Of a stretch of DNA of 8,546 bases, positions 1 through 5,975 are shown in pieces. Every line of letters begins with the position of its first letter. Position 1 is the first letter of the stretch. The translations under genes were made by a program, and so were the position numbers. The DNA comes from Bacteroidota bacterium. GTDB taxonomy: Bacteria; Bacteroidota; Bacteroidia; Chitinophagales; LD1. Under the pieces are notes generated by a model. It made no database searches, was not told the DNA's origin, and saw nothing but the letters and a program-made list of their open reading frames with translations. Where the stretch lies: assembly GCA_947457525.1 (NCBI GenBank), contig CANGXE010000048.1:1-8546 (forward strand). Direction: 5' to 3'.

Positions 1-1440
1 GCAGCACTTCCTGCTTTAGCAGCATCTTCTATCACAGTACCGGTGACTTGCTTCGGTGGCAACAATGGTAGCATCAACGTAACCACAAATGGTGGTACAA
101 CACCTTACAACTTCAACTGGTCAAACGGAGCAAAAACTGAAGATATCTCTAACTTGACCGCAAACGGCTATACACTAACTATCACTGATGCCAATAACTG
201 TTCTTTGGCTACCACAACTACAATCGCTCAACCTTCTGCGGTTCAAATTTTCAGCACAATCAACAGCGCCAGCTGCAATGGTGCAGTGGACGGTTCAATC
301 ACACTAAACATCCTTGGCGGTACAGCGCCTTACAACTATACTTGGAGTAACGGTGGTAACACAAACATCAACAGCAACTTATCGGCTAGCATTTACAGCG
401 TTACAGTTCAAGACGCCAACAACTGCTCAGATAACATTACTAACCTTATTGTTACCGAACCGGCTGTATTGACCGTTTCAGCAAATGTTTTACCGGTTGG
501 TTGTGCTAATGTAAATGATGGTTCTATCCTTGCTGTGGCTAATGGCGGAACTGCTCCGTACAACTATAACTGGAGCAATGACGCAACTTCTGCCAACAAC
601 GCACAACTTTCAACAGGTAGCTTCGACCTTACTGTCACCGACAGCAAAGGTTGCACTGTAAGCAACAAATGGAGCATAGGTACCACCCCTCAAATTGCTG
701 TATCAGGAGCAGTAAAAAACACCTCTTGCCCATCAGTAGAAAACGGTGCTATTGACATAACTATCACCGGAGGCACACCAAACTTCAGCATCAATTGGAA
801 CAACGGAGAAACAGTACAAAATATTAGCCAATTAGCGCAAGGCGCTTACCAAGTGGTAGTAACTGACAGCCGCAGTTGCACCGCTCAAGCAACATTCAAC
901 ATCAGCTACGACTACATCCTTACTGTGGATGCTGGCAACTATACCAATATCAACCTAGGCGAAACTGCTACATTAACGGCTACCGCCAACGGAAATAACA
1001 ACAACGTCTACAACTGGTCACCAAGTGTAAACGTAGAATGTGCTGCTTGCGCTACTACAACTACTCGCTCGGGCAACAACACCACGTTCACCATAAACGT
1101 GACAGATGACTACGGTTGCACAGCTTTCGACACTGTATCAGTGAGCGTAAACTCTATCACCGACTTGTTTATCCCTAGTGCTTTCACACCAAACAATGAC
1201 GGCAACAACGATGTTCTCGAAATCTATGGCGACATCAACGCCATCCACTACATCGAGTTTAACATTTTCAACCGTTGGGGCGAAAAAATATTCTCTACCA
1301 ACGACCCAACCTTCAAATGGGACGGCAGCTACAAAGGTCAAATGGTAGACCAAGGCGCTTACATCTACACCATGAACCTAGTTTTCATCAACGGAGTATC
1401 ACGCAGCGACTACAAAGGCTCTATCACCATCATCCGCTAA
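1..1440 (+). CDS. SprB-repeat cell-surface protein with gliding motility-associated (type IX secretion type B) C-terminal domain, 5' partial
   Basis: The reading frame is open from base 1, so the true start lies upstream; the GTG at 43 is an internal Val codon, not a start. The visible 479 residues begin with four SprB-type repeats at about 40-240, 253-462, 478-690 and 703-906. Each has an N-terminal Cys, a GGT-PYN-WSNG core and a D-x-x-x-C end. A PKD-like segment follows at about 910-1145, with two Cys at 1039 and 1048 and a later Gly-Cys. The last 95 residues, from about 1153, form a CHU_C-type domain: FIPSAFTPNNDG, then FNRWGEKIF, a WDG motif and a final Lys-Gly-Ser with hydrophobic residues. 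In known family members this domain directs export by the type IX secretion system and attachment to the cell surface. Inferred role: a long adhesin or matrix-binding surface protein. It is followed by a strong terminator, so it ends its transcript. Confidence 0.93.
   Translation, partial: AALPALAASSITVPVTCFGGNNGSINVTTNGGTTPYNFNWSNGAKTEDISNLTANGYTLTITDANNCSLATTTTIAQPSAVQIFSTINSASCNGAVDGSITLNILGGTAPYNYTWSNGGNTNINSNLSASIYSVTVQDANNCSDNITNLIVTEPAVLTVSANVLPVGCANVNDGSILAVANGGTAPYNYNWSNDATSANNAQLSTGSFDLTVTDSKGCTVSNKWSIGTTPQIAVSGAVKNTSCPSVENGAIDITITGGTPNFSINWNNGETVQNISQLAQGAYQVVVTDSRSCTAQATFNISYDYILTVDAGNYTNINLGETATLTATANGNNNNVYNWSPSVNVECAACATTTTRSGNNTTFTINVTDDYGCTAFDTVSVSVNSITDLFIPSAFTPNNDGNNDVLEIYGDINAIHYIEFNIFNRWGEKIFSTNDPTFKWDGSYKGQMVDQGAYIYTMNLVFINGVSRSDYKGSITIIR
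40..906 (+). repeat. Four tandem SprB-type protein repeats of about 75 codons
   Basis: The leading Cys codons of the four units are at 49, 274, 502 and 727, giving steps of 225, 228 and 225 bases. In every unit the second Cys is exactly 50 residues after the first (codons at 199, 424, 652 and 877). The shared core is Gly-Gly-Thr, then Pro-Tyr-Asn in three units, and Trp-Ser-Asn or Trp-Asn-Asn. The fixed Cys pair suggests one disulfide per repeat. The units have diverged in DNA sequence, so these are old protein repeats rather than recent duplications. More units probably lie upstream of the window. Confidence 0.88.
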
Positions 1441-1472
1441 TTCCAACCTCTTCATATCGTTCTTGCCTTCAC

Positions 1473-1503
1473 AAAAAAGCAACCACTCGGGGTTGCTTTT
1501 TTT
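1473..1503 (+). terminator. Rho-independent terminator after the surface protein gene
   Basis: A perfect 12-bp stem pairs AAAAAAGCAACC (1473-1484) with GGTTGCTTTTTT (1491-1502) around a 6-base loop. The right arm runs into a seven-T tract (1497-1503). It begins 32 bases after the stop codon of the surface protein gene. The A-rich left arm means it could also terminate transcription arriving from the right. Confidence 0.9.
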
Positions 1504-1552
1504 AGTTTACCTCATTCCGTCTATATTTACATTACTAAAACACCTCTGCGCT

Positions 1553-1951
1553 ATGACCACCACCCCTCCACAAAAATCCAACTGGAAAACTAAATTAATT
1601 GTTATCCTGCTATTACTTTCAACGCTAATACCAGGGGGCACTTATGCCTATTTCAATTTCACGTACAGTGAAGGTAGCAGAGCAGGCGTGTTGATTAAAG
1701 TGAGTAAGCGCGGTTACATCTTCAAGACTTATGAAGGTGAACTAAACATGGGCGGAGTAGGCAATCTACCGAATACTGCTCAACTCAATACTATTTGGAA
1801 TTTTTCGGTCGCAAATGATGCTGTAGGCGAAAAGCTACATGCGTTTGAAGGCAAAAAAGTATCGTTACACTATAAAGAAAAAATCAAGGCTTTGCCTTGG
1901 GCAGGAGAAACCAACTATTTTGTAGATGACATTGTAGAAATTAAAGACTAA
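1553..1951 (+). CDS. Small single-pass membrane protein, conserved hypothetical
   Basis: The product is 132 residues starting at ATG 1553. The frame extends upstream to a TTG at 1463, but that stretch runs through the terminator hairpin, so the ATG is the credible start. Residues 1-13 are polar and basic, 14-34 form one hydrophobic segment, and the rest is a soluble domain. That domain has the motifs YFNFTYSEGSRAGVL, KRGYIFKTYEGEL, the W-FSV block, GKKVSLHYKE and NYFVDDI. I recognise this pattern from a small Bacteroidota family that databases have sometimes labelled 6-phosphogluconate dehydrogenase. Nothing in the protein supports that enzyme: it is too short and has no Rossmann motif. Function is unknown; the domain probably faces the periplasm or forms a small beta-rich fold. 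A TATATTTA element at 1522-1529 resembles a Bacteroidota -7 box, so the gene may have its own promoter. It converges with the minus-strand lipoprotein gene across a 53-base gap. Confidence 0.82.
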   Translation: MTTTPPQKSNWKTKLIVILLLLSTLIPGGTYAYFNFTYSEGSRAGVLIKVSKRGYIFKTYEGELNMGGVGNLPNTAQLNTIWNFSVANDAVGEKLHAFEGKKVSLHYKEKIKALPWAGETNYFVDDIVEIKD

Positions 1952-2004
1952 GAGCAAATCATTAGTTAATTACATTACTCTGTCTTCTTCATCTAAGCTA
2001 GTCA

Positions 2005-2466
2005 CTACTCTTTAATCAACTGAATGCGAGTATAAGTGGTGTCGAAGCCGGATAAACTCCCCGACAAACTAGGGATAATATTTTTCTCGCTAATCAAATG
2101 GCGTTTTTTGATTCCCTTGTTCTTAATCTCAAACTCACCGTTGGCAAAGTTATCCAACTTTAGTTGCAACTTGTTGTAAGCACTTAGCTCCCAAAGTCCG
2201 GTAGTCACGTACGTAAAGCTGTCATTTGTGAGGTAGTAACCGATCACTAAATTATCTTCATCAAAGTTAATCTTGTATTGGCAACACTTTGAAGTAGCAT
2301 CATGCCCCGGAAAAAAATTAGTCAGTTGATTGGTATTAATAGTATCAAAATACAATCCTTCCACCACCCACAATCCTTTCAATAATTGATCTTCTTGAAT
2401 TTTGCGGCAAGAATTAACCATCGCCACAACAACCAACAATCCTAAAAACAAATAAGTCTTTTTCAT
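2005..2466 (-). CDS. Small lipoprotein, possibly lipocalin-like
   Basis: The product is 153 residues from ATG at 2466. It has a lipoprotein signal: Lys-Lys at positions 2-3, a hydrophobic core at about 5-17, and the lipobox VNSC with the lipidated Cys at 20. The mature protein carries spaced Gly-Leu-Trp motifs (KGLWVVEG early, TGLWELS in the middle) and alternating polar and hydrophobic strands with a Leu-x-Leu-x-Leu pattern. Together these suggest a small beta-barrel of the lipocalin-like kind seen in many Bacteroidota lipoproteins. There is also a Cys-Cys pair in the middle. The ligand and function are not recognisable. It lies 25 bases downstream of the nitronate monooxygenase-like gene on the same strand, so co-transcription is likely, though a shared function is only inference. 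No clear terminator separates it from the convergent gene. Confidence 0.82.
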   Translation of the reverse strand: MKKTYLFLGLLVVVAMVNSCRKIQEDQLLKGLWVVEGLYFDTINTNQLTNFFPGHDATSKCCQYKINFDEDNLVIGYYLTNDSFTYVTTGLWELSAYNKLQLKLDNFANGEFEIKNKGIKKRHLISEKNIIPSLSGSLSGFDTTYTRIQLIKE

Positions 2467-2491
2467 AATCGTAAATATAGCTATCTGAAGC

Positions 2492-3445
2492 CTAAGGTTT
2501 CAATAAATCTTCCACTATCTTTTTCACCGGCCGGATTTCACTCACAAATTCTATGGAAGGGCCTGCGCACCACATGGTTTGATAAGAAGCCGTAAATGCG
2601 GCTTTCTCCAACAATTTCATCCCTTTATAGAACGTAATCATTTTGGTCCACTTTTTTAGGTGTTTATTCTTATTCAAAATCTTCTCTAACCAGTTTTGCT
2701 CTGTGCCGACTTCTTTTACGTAGTCCGTGTTGATGACCGTGCATCTCGAACCTGAAAGTTTGGTGGTCATTACAATGTCTTTTGCTCCGTAGCTCACACA
2801 AGCATTTTTGTAATCTTGAGTCACAGGCGCTTCGTCCGAAGCGATGAAAATGCTACCTACCGACACACCACAAGCTCCACGACTCATCATTTCGTCCAGT
2901 TGCTTTCTGTTGCCCACTCCACCGGCAGAAATAACAGGTAGTTTGCAATTCTTAGTCAATAAAGTAATTAAGTCCTTTGGTGAAATATTTCCGGCATGGC
3001 CGCCCGCTTGGTTGTTCACTGCAATAAGTGCATCTGCACCCAACGCTTCTACTTTCAAGGCATAGTCCAAATCAATCACATCGCAAAACACTTTAATGCC
3101 ATGCGGTTTGCAAGCCGCAATCACTTTCTCCGGTGAGCCTAGCGAAGTTAGAATAAACCCCACTCTGTATTCTACACAAGTAGCTAGTTGCTCCTCCATT
3201 CGAATATTAGACTTATTACAAATCAAGTTGATGCCAAAGGGTTTATCTGTAGCGGCTTTAATCTCGTCTAAACCTGCACGAAATTCTTTATCCGTTCTGT
3301 AATTCAGCGCAGGAATAGCGCCTGTGATCCCTGCTTTGCAGGCTTCAATTACCATTTTGGCATTGCTTACTAAAAACATAGGTGCCATAATTACCGGATA
3401 ATCAATGCCGAGCATTTCGGTAAGTGCTGTTTTCATTTTTTCCAT
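2492..3445 (-). CDS. Nitronate monooxygenase (2-nitropropane dioxygenase) family flavoprotein
   Basis: The product is 317 residues from ATG 3445. A second ATG at 3436 is equally possible, since the family usually begins close to the MKTALTEMLG segment. The frame continues to a TTG at 3499, but that would add residues encoded by an inverted repeat and is less likely. The fold is an FMN-binding TIM barrel. The N-terminal DYPVIMAPM strand and the GINL strand are typical. NNQAGGHAG contains His150, which aligns with the proposed catalytic base in family members. The AGGVGNRKQLDEMMSRGA segment is the phosphate-binding part of the flavin site. Known members oxidise alkyl nitronates using FMN and oxygen, probably as detoxification; some relatives are reductases such as FabK, so the exact substrate is uncertain. 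The protein is likely cytoplasmic, and the gene is likely the first of a two-gene minus-strand operon. Confidence 0.88.
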   Translation of the reverse strand: MEKMKTALTEMLGIDYPVIMAPMFLVSNAKMVIEACKAGITGAIPALNYRTDKEFRAGLDEIKAATDKPFGINLICNKSNIRMEEQLATCVEYRVGFILTSLGSPEKVIAACKPHGIKVFCDVIDLDYALKVEALGADALIAVNNQAGGHAGNISPKDLITLLTKNCKLPVISAGGVGNRKQLDEMMSRGACGVSVGSIFIASDEAPVTQDYKNACVSYGAKDIVMTTKLSGSRCTVINTDYVKEVGTEQNWLEKILNKNKHLKKWTKMITFYKGMKLLEKAAFTASYQTMWCAGPSIEFVSEIRPVKKIVEDLLKP

Positions 3446-3448
3446 GCT

Positions 3449-3479
3449 GCTAAAATATCTTTTTAGTAGATATTTTAGC
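3449..3479 (-). promoter_or_regulatory. Perfect 12-bp inverted repeat abutting the nitronate monooxygenase-like start codon
   Basis: GCTAAAATATCT (3449-3460) and AGATATTTTAGC (3468-3479) are perfect inverted copies separated by 7 bases. The repeat ends only 3 bases before the ATG at 3445. As RNA it would fold into an AU-rich hairpin over the ribosome entry region; as DNA it could be an operator for a dimeric regulator. Both readings are inference. Confidence 0.6.
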
Positions 3480-3569
3480 TTGTTTAGCCTAGCCGACAAA
3501 GGCTTTACTTACTGCATTTATGCACATTTTTGAATGTTAAATATCCTCTGAGGTAAACGCCCCTTAAAC

Positions 3570-3588
3570 AATTGTCACAGAATTGTCA
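3570..3588. repeat. Direct repeat AATTGTCA spaced by one helical turn
   Basis: AATTGTCA occurs at 3570-3577 and again at 3581-3588, an 11-base step that places both copies on the same face of the helix. The pair lies in the divergent regulatory region, just downstream (in the minus direction) of a candidate minus-strand -7 box. It may be a binding site for a regulator, but two short copies could also be chance. Confidence 0.4.
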
Positions 3589-3599
3589 TTTAGTATAAA

Positions 3600-3607
3600 C
3601 AAACATA
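3600..3607 (-). promoter_or_regulatory. Candidate -7 box for the nitronate monooxygenase-like operon
   Basis: Read on the minus strand the sequence is TATGTTTG, an exact match to the Bacteroidota consensus TAnnTTTG. No good TTTG or TTG lies 17-23 bases upstream, so only half of the promoter is convincing. If used, it gives a leader of roughly 150 bases containing the phased direct repeat and the start-codon hairpin. Confidence 0.35.
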
Positions 3608-3690
3608 ATAAGGCATTAACGACCTCGTTATGAAATTGTGAAACAAAAAAATCTCTTTTTTTTTACCCACACTCTATTTTAAAGCAAAAT

Positions 3691-3720
3691 TTTGCAAAGT
3701 CGAAATAAGAGATATTTTAG
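3691..3720 (+). promoter_or_regulatory. Putative Bacteroidota-type promoter of the exbB-exbD-exbD-tonB operon
   Basis: A TTTG at 3691-3694 is followed after 18 bases by TATTTTAG (3713-3720), which differs from the TAnnTTTG consensus at one position. Spacing fits the Bacteroidota housekeeping promoter. Transcription would start near 3725, about 50 bases before the exbB ATG. The perfect palindrome GCAAAATTTTGC (3684-3695) overlaps the -33 box and could be an operator. Confidence 0.5.
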
Positions 3721-3774
3721 CGTTCCACATTTTTTAAACATCAATATTTTATCACTAAAAAAACCTTAAAAAAC

Positions 3775-4584
3775 ATGAGTCAGGCAAAAGCAAACACTCA
3801 GAAAAAAAGCGGATTTCCTTGGGCACTTATCGTAATCGTTATTGCTCTAGTTGTATCTCACTTAATTTTCCACATTGTCTTCGGTGATCGTAAGCACTTT
3901 ATTGACGATCAAAAACATGAACCAATTCCAGGCGATTATTTCGGTATCGTTTACAAAGGAGGATTTATCGTACCTTTCTTGATGACAATGGCAATAGTTA
4001 CATTCACATTTGGTATCGAGCGTTTCTTGACTTTGCGCAAAGCACAAGGTTCCGGTTCGTTGGAAGGTTTCTTACAAAAAATCAAAAATGCTTTGCACAC
4101 CGGTGACATCAACACAGCCATCAGCGAGTGCACTAAGCAAAAAGGTTCTGTAGCTAACGTGGTTCAAGCCGGTTTGCACAAATACCAAGAAATGGAAAAA
4201 AGCAACGAGTTTAACTTGGAGCAAAAAGTAACCAATATCCAAAAAGAAATCGAAGAAGCTACTTCACTAGAATTACCTAGCTTGCAACAAAACTTGCCAA
4301 TTTTGGCCACTGTGGCTTCTGTAGCTACACTCTTCGCTCTCTTGGGAACGGTAATCGGTATGATTAAAGCCTTCGCGGCATTGGCAACAACAGGTAATCC
4401 GGATCCGGGTGCTTTGGCTGCCGGTATATCTGAGGCCTTGATTAACACAGCTATCGGTATCGGTACTTCTGCATTTGCGATTATGTTCTACAACTACTTT
4501 ACAACGCAAATCGACAGTTTGACTTACGGTATAGATGAAATTGGCTACTCTATAGCGCAAACTTTTGCCGCTACTAAGAAGTAG
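3775..4584 (+). CDS. exbB: ExbB: MotA/TolQ/ExbB-family proton channel subunit
   Basis: The product is 269 residues from ATG 3775. It forms the pentameric scaffold of the proton channel that energises TonB in the inner membrane. Hydrophobic segments lie at about 14-36, 60-82, 172-200 and 217-243. The last three match the three helices of classical ExbB, and the first is an extra N-terminal helix. The conserved channel block FALLGTVIGMIKAF is at 187-200, with Thr192 aligning with Thr148 of the E. coli protein. GISEALINTAIGI follows, with Glu220 and Thr225 matching Glu176 and Thr181. Residues 83-171 form the cytoplasmic helical loop. It is first in a row of four genes; exbD1 follows after 37 bases. 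TolQ or MotA relatives are alternatives, but the two ExbD genes and tonB that follow support ExbB. Confidence 0.94.
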   Translation: MSQAKANTQKKSGFPWALIVIVIALVVSHLIFHIVFGDRKHFIDDQKHEPIPGDYFGIVYKGGFIVPFLMTMAIVTFTFGIERFLTLRKAQGSGSLEGFLQKIKNALHTGDINTAISECTKQKGSVANVVQAGLHKYQEMEKSNEFNLEQKVTNIQKEIEEATSLELPSLQQNLPILATVASVATLFALLGTVIGMIKAFAALATTGNPDPGALAAGISEALINTAIGIGTSAFAIMFYNYFTTQIDSLTYGIDEIGYSIAQTFAATKK

Positions 4585-4621
4585 TCCCTTCATTTCTTCA
4601 TATATCTTAAATTAAAGAGAA

Positions 4622-5275
4622 ATGCCTAAAATAAAACCAAAAAGGAATAACCCTGTGATAGACATGACCGCCATGTGTGACGTGTCGTTCCTCTTGTTGA
4701 CCTTTTTCATCTTGACGGCAAAGTTTAAACCTCAATCTATCGTAGCAGTGGATGTGCCAACCGCACGTTCCACCACGCAGATTGACAATGTAATCACCAT
4801 AACATTGAATAAAGAGGGGAAAGCTTTCATATCGTTGAAAGAAAAAGCCACACGCTACGCGATGTTGGAGCAACTAGGCGAAAAGTATGGCGAATACTAT
4901 CCGCAGGCAAAAGCCCTTACACAAAATCAAAAAGAATTCTTTGCGCTCACCGACACTTGGGGCACTCCTATAGAAGATATGCCACGCGTATTATCTATGG
5001 ATGGTTTAGAGTTCAAAAAATATCAGGAAGATGTTATGCCGGGTATTCCTTTTGACTCTGCTCAGAACCAAATTGCTTCATGGGTACAAGCCGCACGTTA
5101 TGCCACGGAAGGTAAAATCAAAATTGGTATCAAAGCCGATAAAGATGCTCCCGTGCAAAACGTAAAAGAAATCATCAATCGATTGAAGGAAAAAGATATT
5201 TATCGTTTCCTATTAATCACATCGCTCGCCACAAGCGGAGATGCTGCACCTGCCAAAGCAGAAGGTGCGGAATAG
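4622..5275 (+). CDS. exbD: ExbD, first copy: biopolymer transport protein with enlarged periplasmic domain
   Basis: The product is 217 residues from ATG 4622, against about 140 in E. coli ExbD. A short basic cytoplasmic tail (1-12) leads into VIDMTAMCDV and one membrane helix (about 20-34). Asp20 is the expected proton-carrying residue, equivalent to Asp25 of E. coli ExbD. The periplasmic part begins with VAVDVPTARS and a strand pair at 55-72. It then has a roughly 85-residue stretch with no counterpart in short ExbD proteins (about 74-160), and closes with the typical KIKIGIKADKDAPVQNVKEIINRLKEKDIYRF block. The tail is Ala- and Glu-rich. It acts as the rotor-like partner inside the ExbB ring and contacts TonB in the periplasm. 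It differs clearly from the second copy 38 bases downstream, so the two may form a heterodimer. Confidence 0.92.
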   Translation: MPKIKPKRNNPVIDMTAMCDVSFLLLTFFILTAKFKPQSIVAVDVPTARSTTQIDNVITITLNKEGKAFISLKEKATRYAMLEQLGEKYGEYYPQAKALTQNQKEFFALTDTWGTPIEDMPRVLSMDGLEFKKYQEDVMPGIPFDSAQNQIASWVQAARYATEGKIKIGIKADKDAPVQNVKEIINRLKEKDIYRFLLITSLATSGDAAPAKAEGAE

Positions 5276-5299
5276 TCAATAAATTATTCACATAAACCA

Positions 5300-5305
5300 G
5301 GGAGG
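5300..5305 (+). promoter_or_regulatory. Strong Shine-Dalgarno site before the second exbD
   Basis: GGGAGG lies 8 bases before the ATG at 5314, separated by an A-rich spacer. Such a strong site stands out because the other starts in this window have only A-rich leaders, as is usual in Bacteroidota. It fixes the start of the second exbD and may raise its translation relative to the first. Confidence 0.75.
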
Positions 5306-5313
5306 ACAAAAAA

Positions 5314-5889
5314 ATGGCAGATATAGATACCTCGGGTGGCGGGGGACACGGAAAACACAGTGGCGGCCCGCGCGCGAAAAAAATGAGTACTCGAGTTGAC
5401 CTTACACCAATGGTTGACTTAGCATTCTTGCTTATATCGTTCTTCATGTTGACCACCACGCTCAACAAACCAAAAGCTATGGAGCTCAACATGCCAAAGC
5501 CGGTAGACAATAAAGAAGATGCGCAAGACGTAGGCGAATGTCAAGTATTGAACATCGTTATTGACACTTTGGATGCAGTGTGGTACTATGAAGGATTGCA
5601 AGTAGCCGGATTACAAAAAACAAGTTTCTCCGGGGAGAGTGGCATACGTAAGCAAATTTTGAAAATGATCAAAAAAGTGCCGAATGAATGTCCGCTAACC
5701 AAGAAAGGAAACAAAAGAGATGCGATAGTATTGATTAAGTTAATGGAAGGCGCACGTTACAAAAACATGGTGGACATTTTAGATGAAATGGACATCACGG
5801 ATTGTAAAATTTACGCCATTCAAGAACCGGATCCCATTGAAATTGAAGCAGTGAAAAACGGGGGTACCGTTGCCACTTTTGCTAAATAG
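5314..5889 (+). CDS. exbD: ExbD, second copy: biopolymer transport protein
   Basis: The product is 191 residues from ATG 5314, with the start supported by a strong ribosome binding site. The cytoplasmic N-terminus is unusually Gly- and His-rich (residues 7-18) and is followed by a basic segment. VDLTPMVDLAFLLISFFML then gives the ExbD membrane helix at about 34-50, with channel Asp35 inside the canonical Thr-Pro-Met-Val-Asp context. The periplasmic domain starts with MELNMPKP and includes a strand block at 77-93. It ends in the ExbD pattern DAIVLIKLMEGARYKNMVDILDEMDITDCKIYAI. The Thr-Pro before the Asp makes this copy closer to the classical ExbD motif than the first, which has Thr-Ala-Met-Cys-Asp. 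Two unequal ExbD genes behind one exbB are typical of Bacteroidota TonB systems. It precedes tonB by 86 bases. Confidence 0.93.
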   Translation: MADIDTSGGGGHGKHSGGPRAKKMSTRVDLTPMVDLAFLLISFFMLTTTLNKPKAMELNMPKPVDNKEDAQDVGECQVLNIVIDTLDAVWYYEGLQVAGLQKTSFSGESGIRKQILKMIKKVPNECPLTKKGNKRDAIVLIKLMEGARYKNMVDILDEMDITDCKIYAIQEPDPIEIEAVKNGGTVATFAK

Positions 5890-5975
5890 TTTTATGGAAT
5901 TTTCAATGAACTGCATCTTAACATTAAACAATAATTAGCCAACACCATCTGATAATCGTAAAAAAGTAAAATAGC

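Larger units (their letters stand above)
3446..3774. other. Divergent intergenic regulatory region between the nitronate monooxygenase-like gene and exbB
   Basis: These 329 bases are strongly AT-rich and I see no credible gene in them. Read from the left they hold an inverted repeat next to the minus-strand start (3449-3479), a phased direct repeat (3570-3588), a minus-strand TATGTTTG box (3607-3600), an A7 tract followed by a T9 tract (3645-3664), a 12-base palindrome (3684-3695) and a rightward promoter (3691-3720). The leader of exbB after the promoter would be about 50 bases. Both flanking operons are probably controlled from here. Confidence 0.7.

Noticed and set aside
40..906. CRISPR-like or recent DNA repeat array in the surface protein gene
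   Set aside because: The periodicity of about 225 bases is at protein level, within one open frame, with diverged DNA and no short identical repeats.
1463..1552. Upstream extension of the small membrane protein gene to a TTG codon
   Set aside because: This stretch runs through the terminator hairpin and would put a non-membrane extension ahead of a good ATG with a normal basic N-terminus.
3446..3499. Extended N-terminus of the nitronate monooxygenase-like protein from TTG 3499
   Set aside because: The extra 18 residues are encoded by a perfect inverted repeat, and the family normally begins near the ATG at 3445 or 3436.
3645..3664. A7 and T9 tracts as a terminator
   Set aside because: The stem would consist only of A-T pairs with a 4-base loop, and no gene ends nearby. 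More likely a bend-prone promoter-upstream tract.
4164..4593. Minus-strand open frames opposite exbB
   Set aside because: They overlap a confidently identified gene and show no domain pattern.
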